Assembly (NCBI RefSeq): GCF_963259705.1
Contig: NC_081851.1
Span: forward strand, 60,596,855-60,660,854
Direction of reading: 5' to 3'
Source of the DNA: Myotis daubentonii
Lineage: Eukaryota > Chordata > Mammalia > Chiroptera > Vespertilionidae
DNA length: 64,000 nt
Under the pieces are notes generated by a model. That model was not told where the DNA came from and did not search any database. It worked only from the letters and a program-made list of their open reading frames with translations. This document shows, one piece after another, positions 23,025 to 55,122 of this stretch. The first letter of the stretch is position 1, and every line of letters starts with the position of its first letter. The position numbers and the translations under genes are program-made.

Positions 23025-23160
23025 TATAGTGATTAAAATTGTGATCTTTGAAATGTGACTGCCTAAGTTCTAATTTCATTGTAACTTCACTGTGTCTCAG
23101 TTTTCTCATCTGTATAATTGAGAGTGTAGTAATAAGATTCTACTGACTAAAGTGGTTTTT
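23025..23160 (+). repeat. MIR SINE
   Basis: Contains gaggcagtatagtgattaaa, aacttcactgtgtctcag and ttttctcatctgtataatt. Confidence 0.6.
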
Positions 23161-23971
23161 TTCGGGGGGGGGGTGGGATTTTTAAGACTAATTAGGATTT
23201 TTATATTTTCAGTTCTTGGACTACCTTATGTAATTATGCTGGCCTTATTTAACATGTAATCTAATCACCACAAAATTCACAAATGGGTGATGCAAGACAG
23301 AAAAATTAAACCCAGTATTTCCATAGAAATCACTATGGATACAAAAGCATTCATGAAGAATTAGAGAAATCTACCTTCTTTTAGGAGTTTTAGTTTTATT
23401 TACTGTGGGAGCTAAGAGTTTAAGGACTTGTTCCTTCATACACATAAAAGCTAAGCACCATAAATAATTCTCTAAAAAGATTTTATTGTTTTTAACAGCC
23501 CACATGTTCTCTCTATTCTCTCCACCAGATGGAAGTACAGCACCTTGTACCAAGTCTTGATCTCCGTTCTAGTCTCTACCATATTCAAATCAGTTAGGAG
23601 GGAAAAGATAAACATCATATTCAGGAGTATGAAATGCTTCCTCAGCCGGGTTATATAGCATCACATTTTAATTGTTTACCAGAGTACAATGAAAACAATT
23701 GATTGGATAAGGTTCCTTTCCACAAATTCTTTTAATTCCACTGAAGTCAACACAGACCCATTAGGAGAAATAGCATATGAAACTTTTTGGTAGCTGGAAG
23801 AACTCCATAGGGCTGAACTCAAATAACAAAATACCGCCCAAATATTTTTAAGTGTAAAAATTAATCAACGGAACTAAACCTTTGGTATCCTTAGCAAATT
23901 GGTTTTATATAATAATCTGTGAGAACACCATCCTTGATAACTTGGTTAAGCTGAGTCATCTTATTTTCCAG

Positions 23972-43130
<19,159 letters not shown>

Positions 43131-44400
43131 GAAAATGTTCTTTCAAGTGGAAAGTAATTTAATATGTACACATTTTTGTACAAGGGAGATAGGAATTCTC
43201 AGTGTTTCAAATGCAAATGAGCCATATGAAAATTAAGATGCCTTCTAGAATTGTTTTGCTCTGATCATTACTGATTCCTCTGCCCAGGCTTTTCACATGC
43301 CAGCTTTATCTCTTAGAACATTTTCTTAAAATGTTATAAAGTCTGAAACTGCACATATGGAGGAGATATTTTCAATCTCATCAGAGCAGCCCCTCTTGAG
43401 GCAATTTATATTGAGAATTTGTGGGCTTATACTTTGATTTATGAACAAGATTTGCATGTACCATCTTGCTTCAGCTGACCACATACTGTCTTAGAGCAAT
43501 ATCAAATAGCTTGCCTCGCTGCTGTTTGTGTAAGAAATGACATTGTGTCTCTGTATTTTAATTCACTCTTATTGTAACCAGGTCTGTTGAGTAATGCTGC
43601 TATTTTATTGGGTTTTCGTATTGGTGTAGGAAGGGAACTTTAAAATGTCACTTATGTTTATTTTTTGATTCCAGGGTAGACTCTACTTTCTCTTTCTCAT
43701 GAGACATCGACGTTTCTGTTTTTAAAGCTAGCAGGAGAAAATTTTGTATATTTACACAGTAAATAGTGGATGAGCTACAAGGAATTACCATCTTCATAAT
43801 ACCCTGGGATAAGGGGCTGCTGACTCTCCTGCTGTCCTTTGGTGCATCGTGGTTCCTTATCCATTTCCCCTCCTGGCTACATCTCAGTACCTAAACCTGT
43901 CCTCCTGGCTGTATTTTCTAAATAGTTTATCATCAACAGTCTCCCAAACATTTGCATCCACAGCTTCTATGAACTTGTGCCGCCCTAAACTTGTGCATCA
44001 TGGTCAAGTCAGGCCTGTAAACACTTCTGAGAGCAGGAAGATTCTCTTTCGGTTACCTTCATTTTGTGTCTCTTACCAAAAAAAACAAACAAACAAAACA
44101 CCTCAATAGGTGAGCCCAGCTTACACTGTGATATTTTCCCAACTAAGTTTGACAGACCTATCTACATACAAACATATGTACATATATACACATATATGTT
44201 TACATTGATAAATTGTGAAGCATCATAGTAGATGCCTGTTATCCTGGACATCTAAGGATGATGCCGAATATTTAAAGTACTTTGGGTTTGCTAACAAGAA
44301 ACTCATGTGAAATTATAGCAATGGGCTGGCTCTTCCTGTCTGGCATAAAGACTCAAAAGAGTGAGGTTCCTATCAATAAATATTAAGATTATTTCATCAA
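43131..44400 (+). other. CDKL4: Likely CDKL4 3' UTR
   Basis: Non-coding sequence after the stop with no recognised repeat. The first AATAAA is at 44375-44380, so a UTR of about 1.25 kb is plausible. Another hexamer lies near 44824. Confidence 0.45.
44375..44380 (+). terminator. Candidate poly(A) signal of CDKL4
   Basis: First AATAAA after the CDKL4 stop codon. Support is positional only. Confidence 0.4.
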
Positions 44401-46370
44401 CTCTTTTTTGCTCCTAGGTTCAGCATGCTCACCTGAACATTTTGCAAATACACACAAGTTCAGAAATTCCTTGTATATGGCACTAAGACACTAAGCATAA
44501 AGTATTTTAAAGAAACACAATAATAACACTTACATTCCTCTTTAAAAGTTCATTGCATTTGTAGATCTGGCTTATAAACTTCCAGAGAATCTCATTCAAT
44601 CATCAGGGAGCATCCCTTTACTAAAGAATTACGGCATCTGAGCAGTGGTTCCTTGCTCACTGGAAGGGCATTCTGAGTGGGCTTATTTGGCCATTTAACA
44701 TTCTGAGTGTAAATATAAGCTGCTGGGGACTTATTTTCCTCTTATTATTAAAAAATGCGCCTCTTCAGAGTTGTATGTTTCTTGAACTTTTAATAAGATG
44801 ATACCACAGGTGCAAGGAAAATGAGAAATAAAAGATAAAAGGCAACTTTGCTAAAAAGATTTCTTTTTAGCTTTCATAGTGTTTTTATCATGTAAGCCTC
44901 TTCATTGTCAAACCACTCATGCTACTCCAGCGCTTGTTATGTGCATATAAGCTGCACACACAGAAATCAGGACAGCACGAGACTCTACTACCCATCTTGC
45001 TCCTAACTGTGCCTCAAACAACAGTGAAGATTTGGGCAGAGTTTGGGAGAGTAATCGTCTTCCCTTACTTTTGCTTACATTTACGAATTCAAACTAACAT
45101 TTCTCATTTTGTTCCCTTACACAAATCCATCATTTATGTGTGACTGGAGAGGAGAAAGCAGGTAATGCTTAGAGAAAGATTCTGATGCAGTCATATTACC
45201 ACGCAGAACAATAACTCTTCTGATGACGTCTGCGTGCTTGGCTTCCCTGCGTGACCCAGGTCACGTAGCACTGCTGCCGCCTGAATCACTCAGGCGCACA
45301 AATCTCCGATTGCAGCTTTTCTCTGTCTCCATGCATGCTGCTCACCTCTGTGCTGCACAGGTCCCCTTGCCTTTCTCAGCCACATGACAAACATGCACCT
45401 CTGGGTCTGGTACCCAAATGAAGTCATGACTCTTGTAGAACTTATCCTCACAGAAGCCCGCAGGATTCTGTAATCTCGCCTTTCCTTCACTCTTGTCCAG
45501 CTTCTGGCTGACCTGGGCCTTGCCTCACCTGTGCCAGCTTTCCAGCTCTTTAATTTGTGTATAATTTTTTGCTGCTGCACACATACTGTGCTGTCGTGGT
45601 GAGCGGCACCACCTGAATATTTGAATGTGGTGGTGGTTCCCGCTTGCCCCAGCCACGAAGCACTTGTAGAGGGTCCCTTTTCGAAGGTTATTCTAGCTAG
45701 ACTGAAGCATTAACAAGCTGTGTTCAGTGGGCTTTTGAAGGCTTGGGATTCGGGAGGTGACTGGGTAAAGACACCGCCCTCAGGCGGGGAAGGAAGAGGT
45801 GAGCAGAGAGTAGATGTCCCTCTTCTGGCTTCTACGCGATATCACACTCTTCACTCATTGCTCTTGCAGATTCCCCAAACTACAAGAAAGGAGGAAATTA
45901 GTAAGTTCTTTTGACAAAAAATTTAGTTCTGAAAGTATTTTATAGTTCTTTAGCTTACTTGCTATAGAATTATAATTTTTTTCAAAAAGATACAACTTTC
46001 TTGGTCCTTTGTCACCATCAATGATTTCCAATCATGGTTTTGGAGCAAATGGCACAGAGTAATCCCAAAGCATTTTTTTTATTATTAAAACATGTTACCA
46101 GAAGAGGACTGTTCCTAAAATTCCACAAACAGAAAAAAATTGAGGAGTCAGTGTAAGATATTAGATGAATCACAAGTATAGAGGTTTTTAGCGCATATAG
46201 TTAAGACAGAGAGAGAAAAGGCTACACACAGGTTAAAGTAATGTTCTGGGTACATGTATGTGTTTATCTTAGATTAAAATCTTTAACTCAACAACTTCAT
46301 TCTTGTTTTAGTAGATAACAAAAAGTTTTTAAGAGTGGTAGTTTAGAGAATAATAGAAATATCATGTGAC
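44400..46370. other. Non-genic stretch after CDKL4
   Basis: No conserved gene or clear young repeat recognised. The block 45170-45690 is less AT-rich and has short open frames on the minus strand with internal stops. Only the possible alternative exon at 45870 stands out. Confidence 0.4.
45870..45914 (+). other. Possible alternative last exon of CDKL4
   Basis: Good acceptor (gctcttgcag) at the right phase to follow exon 8. It would add IPQTTRKEEISKFF and a TGA at 45912-45914. A donor-like gtaagt at 45901 also makes a 31-bp internal exon conceivable. Not supported by recognised homology. Confidence 0.2.
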
Positions 46371-46454
46371 CTGGGAGTTAGGCCTCCAGGTTCTAGGCCT
46401 GGCTTGCAACTCTCTATATAGATGTGTAACTTTTCTTTGCCTTCATCTTCCCAT

Positions 46455-46705
46455 TCTATATAATAAACGCCTAATATGCAAATTGCCCAAACGGCAGAAT
46501 GACCGGTCGCTATGATGCACACTGACCACCAGGGGGCAGATGCTCAATGCAGGAGCACCCCCAGCCTGTAGGCCCCAGGCCGGCCATGGCAGGTGCCATC
46601 AGGGGCCCCCCAATTGCCCCACAGGTCACCCCACAGATCGGCCCTGATCGTTGGCCAGGTCTAGGGACTCTACCCGTGCACAAATTTTGTGCACCAGGCG
46701 ACTAG
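46455..46705 (+). mobile_element. HeliBat-type Helitron
   Basis: Starts TCTATATAATAAACGCCTAA, has gaccaccagggggcagatgc inside, the hairpin gtgcacaaattttgtgcac at 46676-46694, and ends CTAG before a host T. It splits a MIR-like repeat that begins at about 46370. Confidence 0.88.
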
Positions 46706-46787
46706 TTTGTATAATAAGAGAGTAGATAATCTAGATGATCTAAGGCTCCGCTTCAGCTTGGTGTCCTGGGCATACCTCCCACTAGAA

Positions 46788-46999
46788 CAGGGGTGGGCAA
46801 ACTTTTTGACTTGAGGGCCACAATGGGTTCTTAAACTGGACCGGAGGGCTGGAACAAAAGCATGGATGGAGTGTTTGTGTGAACTAATATAAATTCAAAG
46901 TAAACATCATTACATAAAAGGGTACGGTCTTTTTTTTTTAGTTTTATTCATTTCAAACGGGCTGGATCCGGCCCGTGGGCCGTAGTTTGCCCACAGCTG
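46788..46999 (-). mobile_element. Non-autonomous hAT MITE, family 2, reverse copy
   Basis: Ends caggggtgggcaaac ... gtttgcccacagctg. Perfect 8-bp duplication cactagaa (46780-46787 and 47000-47007). The interior matches the copy at 7980-8185 in reverse. Confidence 0.88.
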
Positions 47000-47009
47000 C
47001 ACTAGAAGA

Positions 47010-48420
47010 TGCTTTCTACAGATTGTTCTACACTAACAATGCCAAGGTAAACTTCGGTGTTTATGATGTAGCCAGGAGCTTGGAGGTCACTTTATTTCTC
47101 TCTCATCTCTCACTTGCTTGATTTCTTTCACACACACAGAAACACACACAACTGCTCCCTGCTAGTTCTATCAAGTCAATAGGAGTTTGTAGACAACCAT
47201 CTAATGGAGGTTACATTTTATAAATTAAAGTAGATTTTAGAGCTAATGATCACTAGATTTTAATGTAATTAAAACTGGTGTGCTTTTAAAATGCAGAATA
47301 ATGTGTAATAATTTTTTGATGTTTTAATCTAACTCTGATTAGCTTGGAAATTACACATATGCTGTGAAACATTAATTTAAGATAACCATTAAGGCAAAGA
47401 ACATTTAGTACATTTCTAACCTCAGTAAAACTTTTAGTAGTTTCAGTAAATAATAACTTAATGGAATTCTACAAATATATCTGAATTATATTCGTTTTAT
47501 ATTTCAGCAACAGGGTCTCGGGTTCAGTCAACTTTATATTTAACCTATAATTTACATAAGCTGAGAATTGGGTTACCCTACTTAACAGGCATATAAATGA
47601 CTTGTATTTTTAAAGTTAAAATTTTCTTTTCTGTTGTGAACTAACCTTATCTAACCATATCTCTCAATATTATCCATTGAGGACATTGTGTGTTTACTTA
47701 TTATTTTAGAACATATTTCAAATCACATGAAATTATGGTGATATACTAATTAGCATTTGATAATTAACACAATGGCAATATATACTGCTAAAAACAATTC
47801 ACTACAACACCTTTTTTAGTTGTATTATATTAACTATATAAATACATAACATTCTTTAAATTTAGCTTAAGATATATAGAAAACTTGGTATGGGATTAAA
47901 TATTTTGGCGACTTTACATTTGTATATATAACAACCTGAATGTGTCCTCTAGCTTATTTTAATAAAAGTTAGAAATATTTCTGCCTCATTATTTCCCTTT
48001 AATTCAGCTATTAGTCCATAGCTAATGTTTTGTATTTAGGTTAAAAAAAACCTGTCATCGTCACATATAAATTCCAGAACTTTTTATTTAATGTCCCATC
48101 AGTTGGAATATCCGAACAGCTGGCATGCCAACTGTTCCCTTTGGGCTGGAAAGTTTCACAAATGGGGAAACTAACAAAATCTTTTCCAGTCTGACTGGCT
48201 GGAGATGCTCATTCCTGAGAACATCTTTACAACTTTACTTTGAGGCTGTAAGATTCTTTTTCTTTCAACTTATCAGAACATTTTTCTCATTCTTTACAAT
48301 AATTAAGCTACAAAATATGAGATTTTCTTGACACTTCAATTCCAGGCTATCACAATTGTTTCTGTGGTTTAAAAAGGTGAAAAAGGCTCAAGACCAAATG
48401 ATCAAAGGAGAGAAGAACAG
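47010..48420. other. AT-rich non-genic stretch
   Basis: Very AT-rich, with a short CA-rich run at about 47139-47152. Nothing else recognised. Confidence 0.4.
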
Positions 48421-48640
48421 CCTTGGCCGGTGTGGCTCACGGTTAGAGCATCAGACCACGTACCAAAAGGTAGTGGGTTCAATTCCTGGTCGAAGGCATG
48501 TGGGAGGCAACCAGTTGATGTCTCTCTCTCACATCAATGTTTCCCTCTCATCTATCTCTCTTGCCCTCCCTCCTTTCCATTCTCTCTGAAAAGCAGTGGA
48601 AAAAATTTCCTCAGGTGAGGATTTTTGAAAAAGAGAGAGA
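48421..48640 (+). repeat. Older Ves-type SINE subfamily
   Basis: gccttggccggtgtggctca, taccaaaaggtagtgggtt, gggaggcaaccagttgatg, a CT-rich run and cctcaggtgaggatttttga at the end. Confidence 0.75.
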
Positions 48641-48839
48641 AAAAACAATTAGTAAAATAATGAATGAAGTCATTATTTAAGTATACTTCAATTCTTTTAT
48701 TTTCTTTTGAACTAACCTTTCTGCTTTCATTATTTTTAACCGTGCTTATGCTTGAAAGAAAACAGTAGATTATCTCCATCGATAACTGCAACAATTTCTC
48801 CCATCCCACGTGCCTTTTGCAATGATCCTTTTCCTCTCC

Positions 48840-49270
48840 TTTGAACAGGAGGTGAGGTCTCCTTCCCTCCTCCCTGCCTTGTGACCTGTGACTTCCTTAG
48901 ACAAATAGAATGCAGCGGAGGCGCCACTGTGCCACGCTGGGCCTGCCCCTAACGAGGCCTGGCAGTTTCTGCTTTTTGTCTCCAGGGAAGCCAGCCACCC
49001 TGCTGTAAAGAAGCGTAGGCTGGACTTCCATTGATAAGACACCACGTGGAGAGAAAGACCCCTGGCAGGGCACCAAGGCCTTCCTAGACCTTCCCACTCA
49101 GTGCAGCCACCAATTGAATGTAGCCAAAGCTGTGTCCCCAGCCATTAGAGCAGGGTAACTGCCCAGCTGAGCCCAGTCAACCCACAGAATTACGGAAATA
49201 ATAAATCATCGTTGTTTTAAGCCACTATGATTGGGGATGATATGTGATATAGCAATAAATAACTGAAACA
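48840..49270 (+). mobile_element. MLT1-type (ERVL-MaLR) LTR, sense
   Basis: Contains cagggaagccagccaccct, cccagtcaacccacagaatt, aataataaatcatcgttgtt and taagccactatgattgggg with an LTR AATAAA, in MLT1 order. Confidence 0.6.
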
Positions 49271-50555
49271 GAATATGTTTTTAAATGGCGTACCAGATAT
49301 TACAGTTGAGAAGCATGTTCTCAAATAATACGCACACTTAATGTAAGGCATACAGTGTGGTGTTATTAAACCTAGAGCTATCAAGACTCTCCGAGGGCTC
49401 CCATTCTTCCCGCTACCCACCGCCTCTGTCTGTGGATCTTATTTATTTTAGTCGCGGCTGCTGTGCTCCCAAGGAGGACATCATCTCAGGAAACGTGTGT
49501 AACACCCCCGTGCAGAAAAGCTAAAACACGGTGGTGAAGAAATGACCCAGACATTCTATTTGACCAAATAGATGAGTACGTCCTTGCCAGAAATTTCCTG
49601 GATTTCTTGACAGTGGCCTAAGAGAAACCTTCTTTTTGGGAGAGAAATGTTCACAGCTGTGTTAGATAACTGGGTAGATGCTAGACTACATGTTTTCTAC
49701 CTTTTACCCAAGTAAACAGTCAGTTTGGGTCCTGATGGGTGTTTTTTGCTTTTAAACCAGTTCTCCCCACTCATCCTCCCATCCAGCAGACTTCAGCTAG
49801 TGGTCACCTGTGTGCTCTTAGGGAAAAGGCTTATCAAATTGCACAAAAACTTTCTCATAAAAAAAGGCCCCTAGCACCTTGGAGTGTTCAGGATGACGGG
49901 TGCCATTGTCTTTCCACACTTTCCCTCTTTCTCAACTAGAAAGACATCCTACTAAAGGTCAGATTTTGGCTTTGCCACTTACAGGTCATAATCTTCAGCA
50001 TCTTCAACTCTTAAAATAAGAACACTTTCCTAAAATGAGAATTTTAACACCTGAGGTGGTTCAAGGTATTAAATGAAACAATTATGTTAATATGTTTATA
50101 ATATAAAAAACTATAAATATTATTACTTTTATTACCCTGTAGAACTTTTGGAATATATTGACTTCCGCAATTAATATGTGGTAACTTAAAAGAAATGCAT
50201 AGAATTTTTTTAATACAGTGGTTACCATGTTTCCTCCCAAAGAAGCGTGCATGAACCTTCATCCCATTCAGCTGGTCGTCTTTCATTTGGTGCCTTTTGC
50301 ATTTCCAACATGAAAAGGCTCTTATTTTCAGCAAAGAAAAATGTCAAGTTTTTCCTTTTACACCAATTTAGTTTATTGACACTATTTTAAATGTTTGCTT
50401 ATTGTCTAGCAAACACTATCAGGTTATCAGGTACTGGGCAAAAACAGAGGAAATTAAGCCTTTAATGGAATAAGTAGCCACCAAAAGAAAGCCTAGTGGG
50501 GTTAACCAGAAAGGCACAATTAAGACTTCACCAGAAGACTTAAAAAAGACACCAG

Positions 50556-50755
50556 CCCTAACCGGTTTGGCTCAGTGGATAGAGCATCAGCCTGCGGACT
50601 GAAAGGTCCCAGGTTCGATTCTGGCCAAGGGCATGTACCTTGGTTGCGGGCACATCCCCAGTAGGGGGCGTGCAGGAGGCAGCTGATCATTGTTTCTAAC
50701 TCTCTATCCCTCTCCCTTCCTCTCTGTGAAAAATCAATTATATATATATCTTTTA
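50556..50755 (+). repeat. Ves SINE
   Basis: ccctaaccggtttggctcag, cgattctggccaagggcat, gcaggaggcagctgatcat, ccctctcccttcctctctg and an AT tail. Flanked by agacaccag / agacaccaa. Confidence 0.88.
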
Positions 50756-51535
50756 AAGAAGACACCAACACCGCCATCATGAAATAATCTGACCACGATG
50801 CCAGGAGATTTCCTGAGGGGTTGGAATCATCAAAGATAGAAGAGTTGGCTGGGGAGGAACAACTAAATAGTGAAGAAACAGCATTTTAGGTCTGGGAATA
50901 CACAAAACCAATTTAATTTTGTGTTCATTAAGCAGTCCAGAATAATTTGCTGTAGGAAACAATTAGAGAAAAAAACAAATAAGAGATCCAAGTCTTAATT
51001 TAATCTGTGTATTCCAGCAATTAAAATTACATGAACAGTGTCTATTCCTGAGGCAGTGAGGAGGTGCTGAGTGAGAAGAAAAGTCCGTCCCAAATTTAAG
51101 AAACACTTGCAGAGAGAGGGAAAAGGGGAAGAAGAGGAAAAATTGGTATTTATCACTTGTCTGCAACAGTCCCCATCTCAAGATCACCTTTCCACTATTC
51201 ACGCCTTCCTCTTTCCTATGTATCCTTCGTTCTAGCCATACATCTGCTATTCTTGGATTCGAATCTCTACCCTATTATTCTCAAGTTTCTTCCTTTACCA
51301 TATACTCATCCTTCCACTCTCTGCTCTGACAAACACCTGCTCCATTATTCAGTTTCCTTCCTCCTGGATTTGCAAATCAACTACTACCTGCAATTTTCAT
51401 CCTGAAAAATCACCCCATATTTAATCTTGTCTAATGTGAGAACCCCCTAGAAAGCACCAGCGCTATGTTATATAAATTAAATTTGAAAATAATCTTAGAT
51501 TGAATTCAAACAAATCCTAAAATAGATTTGTTTTA

Positions 51536-51718
51536 TTTTTTTAATTACAATTATTTTTTATTTTTCTTATTTTTTCCTCTTTATTGAATTTATTGGTGCA
51601 ATACTGGTTATCAAAATTATACAGGTTTCAGGTGCACAATTCTACAACACATCATCTGTACATGTTCACCACCCCAAGTCAAGTCTCCGTCCATCACCAT
51701 TTATCCTCCCACTAAAAT
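51536..51718 (-). mobile_element. L1 fragment, antisense, with target duplication
   Basis: Contains ttgaatttattggtgcaata, acaggtttcaggtgcacaat and ccaccccaagtcaagtctcc. Flanks aaaatagatttgtttta / aaaatatgtttgtttta differ at one or two bases. Confidence 0.65.
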
Positions 51719-51734
51719 ATGTTTGTTTTAGAGA

Positions 51735-53130
51735 TTGACATCTCTTTAGATGCTCCAAACTCTGCTATTCCTTAAATATAATCCCATTTAGAAAAAAAAT
51801 CCCTCACCAAAATTGTCTTTATCAAATATTCCCTCTAAATCATTGGTTCTTAGTCATGAGTTGCCCTCAAGGGTTCCAGTAGACGTCCTTCATCCACTTC
51901 CTAATCCAGATTCCAAATGTAACCCGGGGGCAGTAGTAATTGCCCCAAACTCCAGAGCTCTGCTGGGTTAATGACTGGACAGTTTACAGTACCTAAATTT
52001 AAAAATAAAATAAAATATATACATAGCAGTATCTTATACAAATACTTTATACCTTTCTTTCTTTGATTACCTTTATCAAGTATTTATCAGTTATAATGGC
52101 CTTTTTATAGAAGCTAGACTTCCATCAATAAATTTACTGTATTTTTTTTAAACCTGGAACAAAGGACCTCTGCCCCTTTGCCCCTTCTGCATCCTGAGCC
52201 CTTTATGACTTGGAATAGAGCAAGACCATGACTAATTCTGCCCCACGGGCTGACTAGTCTAGGAGAGATAAAAATCCCTTCCTCATTCTGCCTTAAATAT
52301 TTAACATTTAGAAATTCATCTGGGTTCCAAAGTAATCCTACTGAGAAGATTGGGGAGATAAAGTACCAGTTAGAATATTTATGTGAATTCGCTTAAAGGA
52401 ATCTCTTTCCCAAGAGCTGTTTCATCAGTAAGCTGAAAGAATAGAGCCTGGGCTAGGGCTGCTGGGTTGTTGGGTGGCTGGAGGGCCCCCTGCAGGCCTT
52501 GGGTCTTTCTTTAAAGATTGGAAGTGGAGGGTACCACAAGGGGTGAGAAATTGAGGTGGAAATGTGTCTACAGCAAACCATGTCTTCTTTGAAAATTTAG
52601 CAGTGCCATCGTGGCCATTGTTTCTTACAAAGAACATGCATCAGATACCTTGGCTGGGTTCTAGAGCCAACTCTGCTACCAGCTGCATTGTGCTGAGCAT
52701 GTTCTGTTCTCTCTCTGCTCCCTCAATCTAGAGTAAGGAGTAGTCAAGATCCATGTTTTTAAGGTTCCTTCCAGCTGTGATATTTTGTGAAATGACATAA
52801 ACAAACAACTGTCACCTATCTTCCCTTGTCCTGTTCCTGTGTCCTCTTCCACCCTTCTTTTCTCAGGTCAGTCACAGATTGATGGGAGAGGTGAGGACAG
52901 AGAAAGGGCCCTATAGGGATTGTGCTCTATCTGCTTCACCTTCCCAACCCTCTCCGAAATCTCCTTTCTCCATGCTATCTGCTGTGGAGGCTAGAATCAT
53001 GGTGGCAAGTGCAAAATCCTGGGGTGCAGTTGCTTGGCAAGAGGCCAGCTTTTATTTTGTAAGCAAACCAAAAACATGTAAGAGGTATTAGATGGTTTAT
53101 GGTATTCAACACTGGGCTTGGTTTTCATTG
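51735..53130. other. Non-genic stretch
   Basis: No exon recognised. Weak MIR-like words near 52660-52790 are the only repeat signal. Confidence 0.35.
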
Positions 53131-53135
53131 TTTTA

Positions 53136-53457
53136 CTAGTGGCCCAGCGCATGAAATCGCGCACAGTAGGCCACCCACTGCTTCCGCGGCAGCTGACGGG
53201 AGGGAGCCGCACCGCTTCTGCGGGAGGCGGGAGCAAGCTGCCACCACCCACGGAAGGTGGGCAGGGGGGACCTAGAGGTGTTTCATGCATCTCCTGGTGA
53301 CCAGTCGTACATGCAGCCCCACCACCCGCACATGCCTTGCCATGCACACAGCCCTGTCCACTCACACATGCTTGCTGCGCACGCAGGCTCCTGCTGATTG
53401 ATCGTTACATGTGAGGGCATGACAACCATTTGAATATTAGGCTTTTATTATATAGGA
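53136..53457 (-). mobile_element. HeliBat-type Helitron, left member of a tandem pair
   Basis: Minus-strand start TCCTATATAATAAAAGCCTA at the right side, and CTAG at the left (53136-53139) beside a host A. The terminal palindrome is more diverged (gcgcgatttcatgcgc). Confidence 0.78.
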
Positions 53458-53789
53458 CTAGAGGCCCATTGCATGACGATTCACGCAATAGACCTTCCTT
53501 CCCCTGGCTGCTGGCACTGATTTTCCTCTGGCACCGGGGACCCAGGCCTTTGGTCTGGCTGCAGGCTTGGCTTCTCCGCTTTGGCCACAGCGAGGCTTGG
53601 CTTCTCTGCTCTGGCTGCAGCAGAGAAGCCAAGCCTCTTCAGTCTTCAGTCATTTTCAGTCTTCACTCCGTGCCTGCATATGCAAATTAACCACCATCTT
53701 TGTTGGGTTAATTTGCATACCAGCCCTGATTGGCTGGTTGGCATAGCGGAGTGATGACAATTTGCATGTTTCTCTTTTATTAGTGTAGA
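53458..53789 (-). mobile_element. HeliBat-type Helitron, right member of a tandem pair
   Basis: CTAG at 53458-53461 directly follows the neighbour. Minus-strand start TCTACACTAATAAAAGAGAA ends at 53789 beside a host T. It contains an internal inverted repeat around tatgcaaattaacc / ggttaatttgcata. Confidence 0.78.
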
Positions 53790-54574
53790 TTGCTGTCATT
53801 TTGCCTTAATAATCACTTTCATCTGCTTGTTGCCACAGGAGATGGCACACCATAAATAGATGAGCTAGGTGCCACTCTGAAAAGGAAGAATGCCATTCTT
53901 GCCCAGTAAGTGTACAACATGCCCTTTGATCAATAACATCGACAAAGAAGAATGCACATGTCTGAAAGAATAGCTATTAAGTACAAGTGAAATTGAAGCT
54001 TCACTTCTCGAATTGCACAATTCCTCAGGATTAAAGTGAATCCTTGGCTGAATCCCAAGAAGACTCCATCTAGCAACGTTGCCAGGAGATTTTCCGGCAC
54101 TATCAGTATGTAAAATCCCAGAACGTTATTTACAGTATTTTTATTTTATCTCAACTTGCTAACCACCAGTTACTTTATCTTGCACAAATTTACCAAGTGA
54201 TTTTTGTGTGTGTGTTTTTTTGATTTCTGGAATTTCTAAACCTATAAGGGAGCATTAATGACAAGGGCAGTTCAATATTTTAGGAAATTTGACAGGATCA
54301 AAGCTAGAGGGAAGCATTAAATGATAGAAATATCAAGCCTTCTGTAATACAAAGGAAATATTTTAAATCAATATTCTAAGTATAAAGCAATTATCATGTT
54401 GAAATACAAATTATTGATGCATTATAGAGGCAAATTATGGCTCTTTCATTCATCCAATTTCACTAATTAATGCAGGTATTATGTATTTACATACATATAT
54501 TATTATTACATATTATTTTTCTGATCCAGACATAATAACAGTATTCACATTATTTTGAAATTTTAAGCCTCCAG

Positions 54575-54784
54575 CCCTAGATGGTTTGGCTCAGTGGATA
54601 GAGCGTCGGTCTGTGGACTGAAGGGTCCTGGGTTTGATTCTGGTCAAGGGCACATGCCTGGGTTGTGGGCTCGATCCCCAGTAAGGGGTGTGCAGGAGGC
54701 AGCCAATAAATTATTCTCTCTCATCATTGATGTTTCTCTCTCCTCCCTTCCTCTCTGAAACCAATAAAGATATATTTTTTAAAA
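54575..54784 (+). repeat. Ves SINE
   Basis: gccctagatggtttggctca, gatagagcgtcggtctgtg, gattctggtcaagggcaca, a CT-rich run and aaccaataaagatatattt. Flanks are ttttaagcctcca / aatgtaaacctcca. Confidence 0.87.
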
Positions 54785-54905
54785 ATGTAAACCTCCAAAC
54801 ATTTCCCCACAATTCTTTCTCTTAAGAAATAACCAAAATTAAGTGCTTTGTATTTCATATGCTCGTCCTATAATACTGCTTTGCAACTTGCTTTGTTCAC
54901 TTTCT

Positions 54906-55122
54906 TAATTTTTTAATATATTTTATTGATTTTTTACAGAGAGGAAGGGAGAGGGATAGAGAGAAACATCGATGAGAGAGAAACATCGATCAGCCACCTC
55001 CTGCGTGCCTCCTACTGGGGATGTGCCCGCAACCAAGGTACATGCCCTTGACTGGAATCGAACCTGGGACCCTTCAGTCCCCTGGCTGATGCTCTATCCA
55101 CTGAGCCAAACCGGTTAGGGTA
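54906..55122 (-). repeat. Ves SINE, young, 17-bp target duplication
   Basis: Antisense copy ending ccactgagccaaaccggtta. Perfect flanking repeat tgctttgttcactttct at 54889-54905 and 55123-55139. It forms an inverted pair with the SINE at 54575. Confidence 0.9.

Noticed and set aside
45170..45690. Minus-strand segment that might be a decayed retrocopy.
   Set aside because: Short stretches read open, but stops interrupt the frame, there is no A-tail or target duplication, and I recognise no parent gene.
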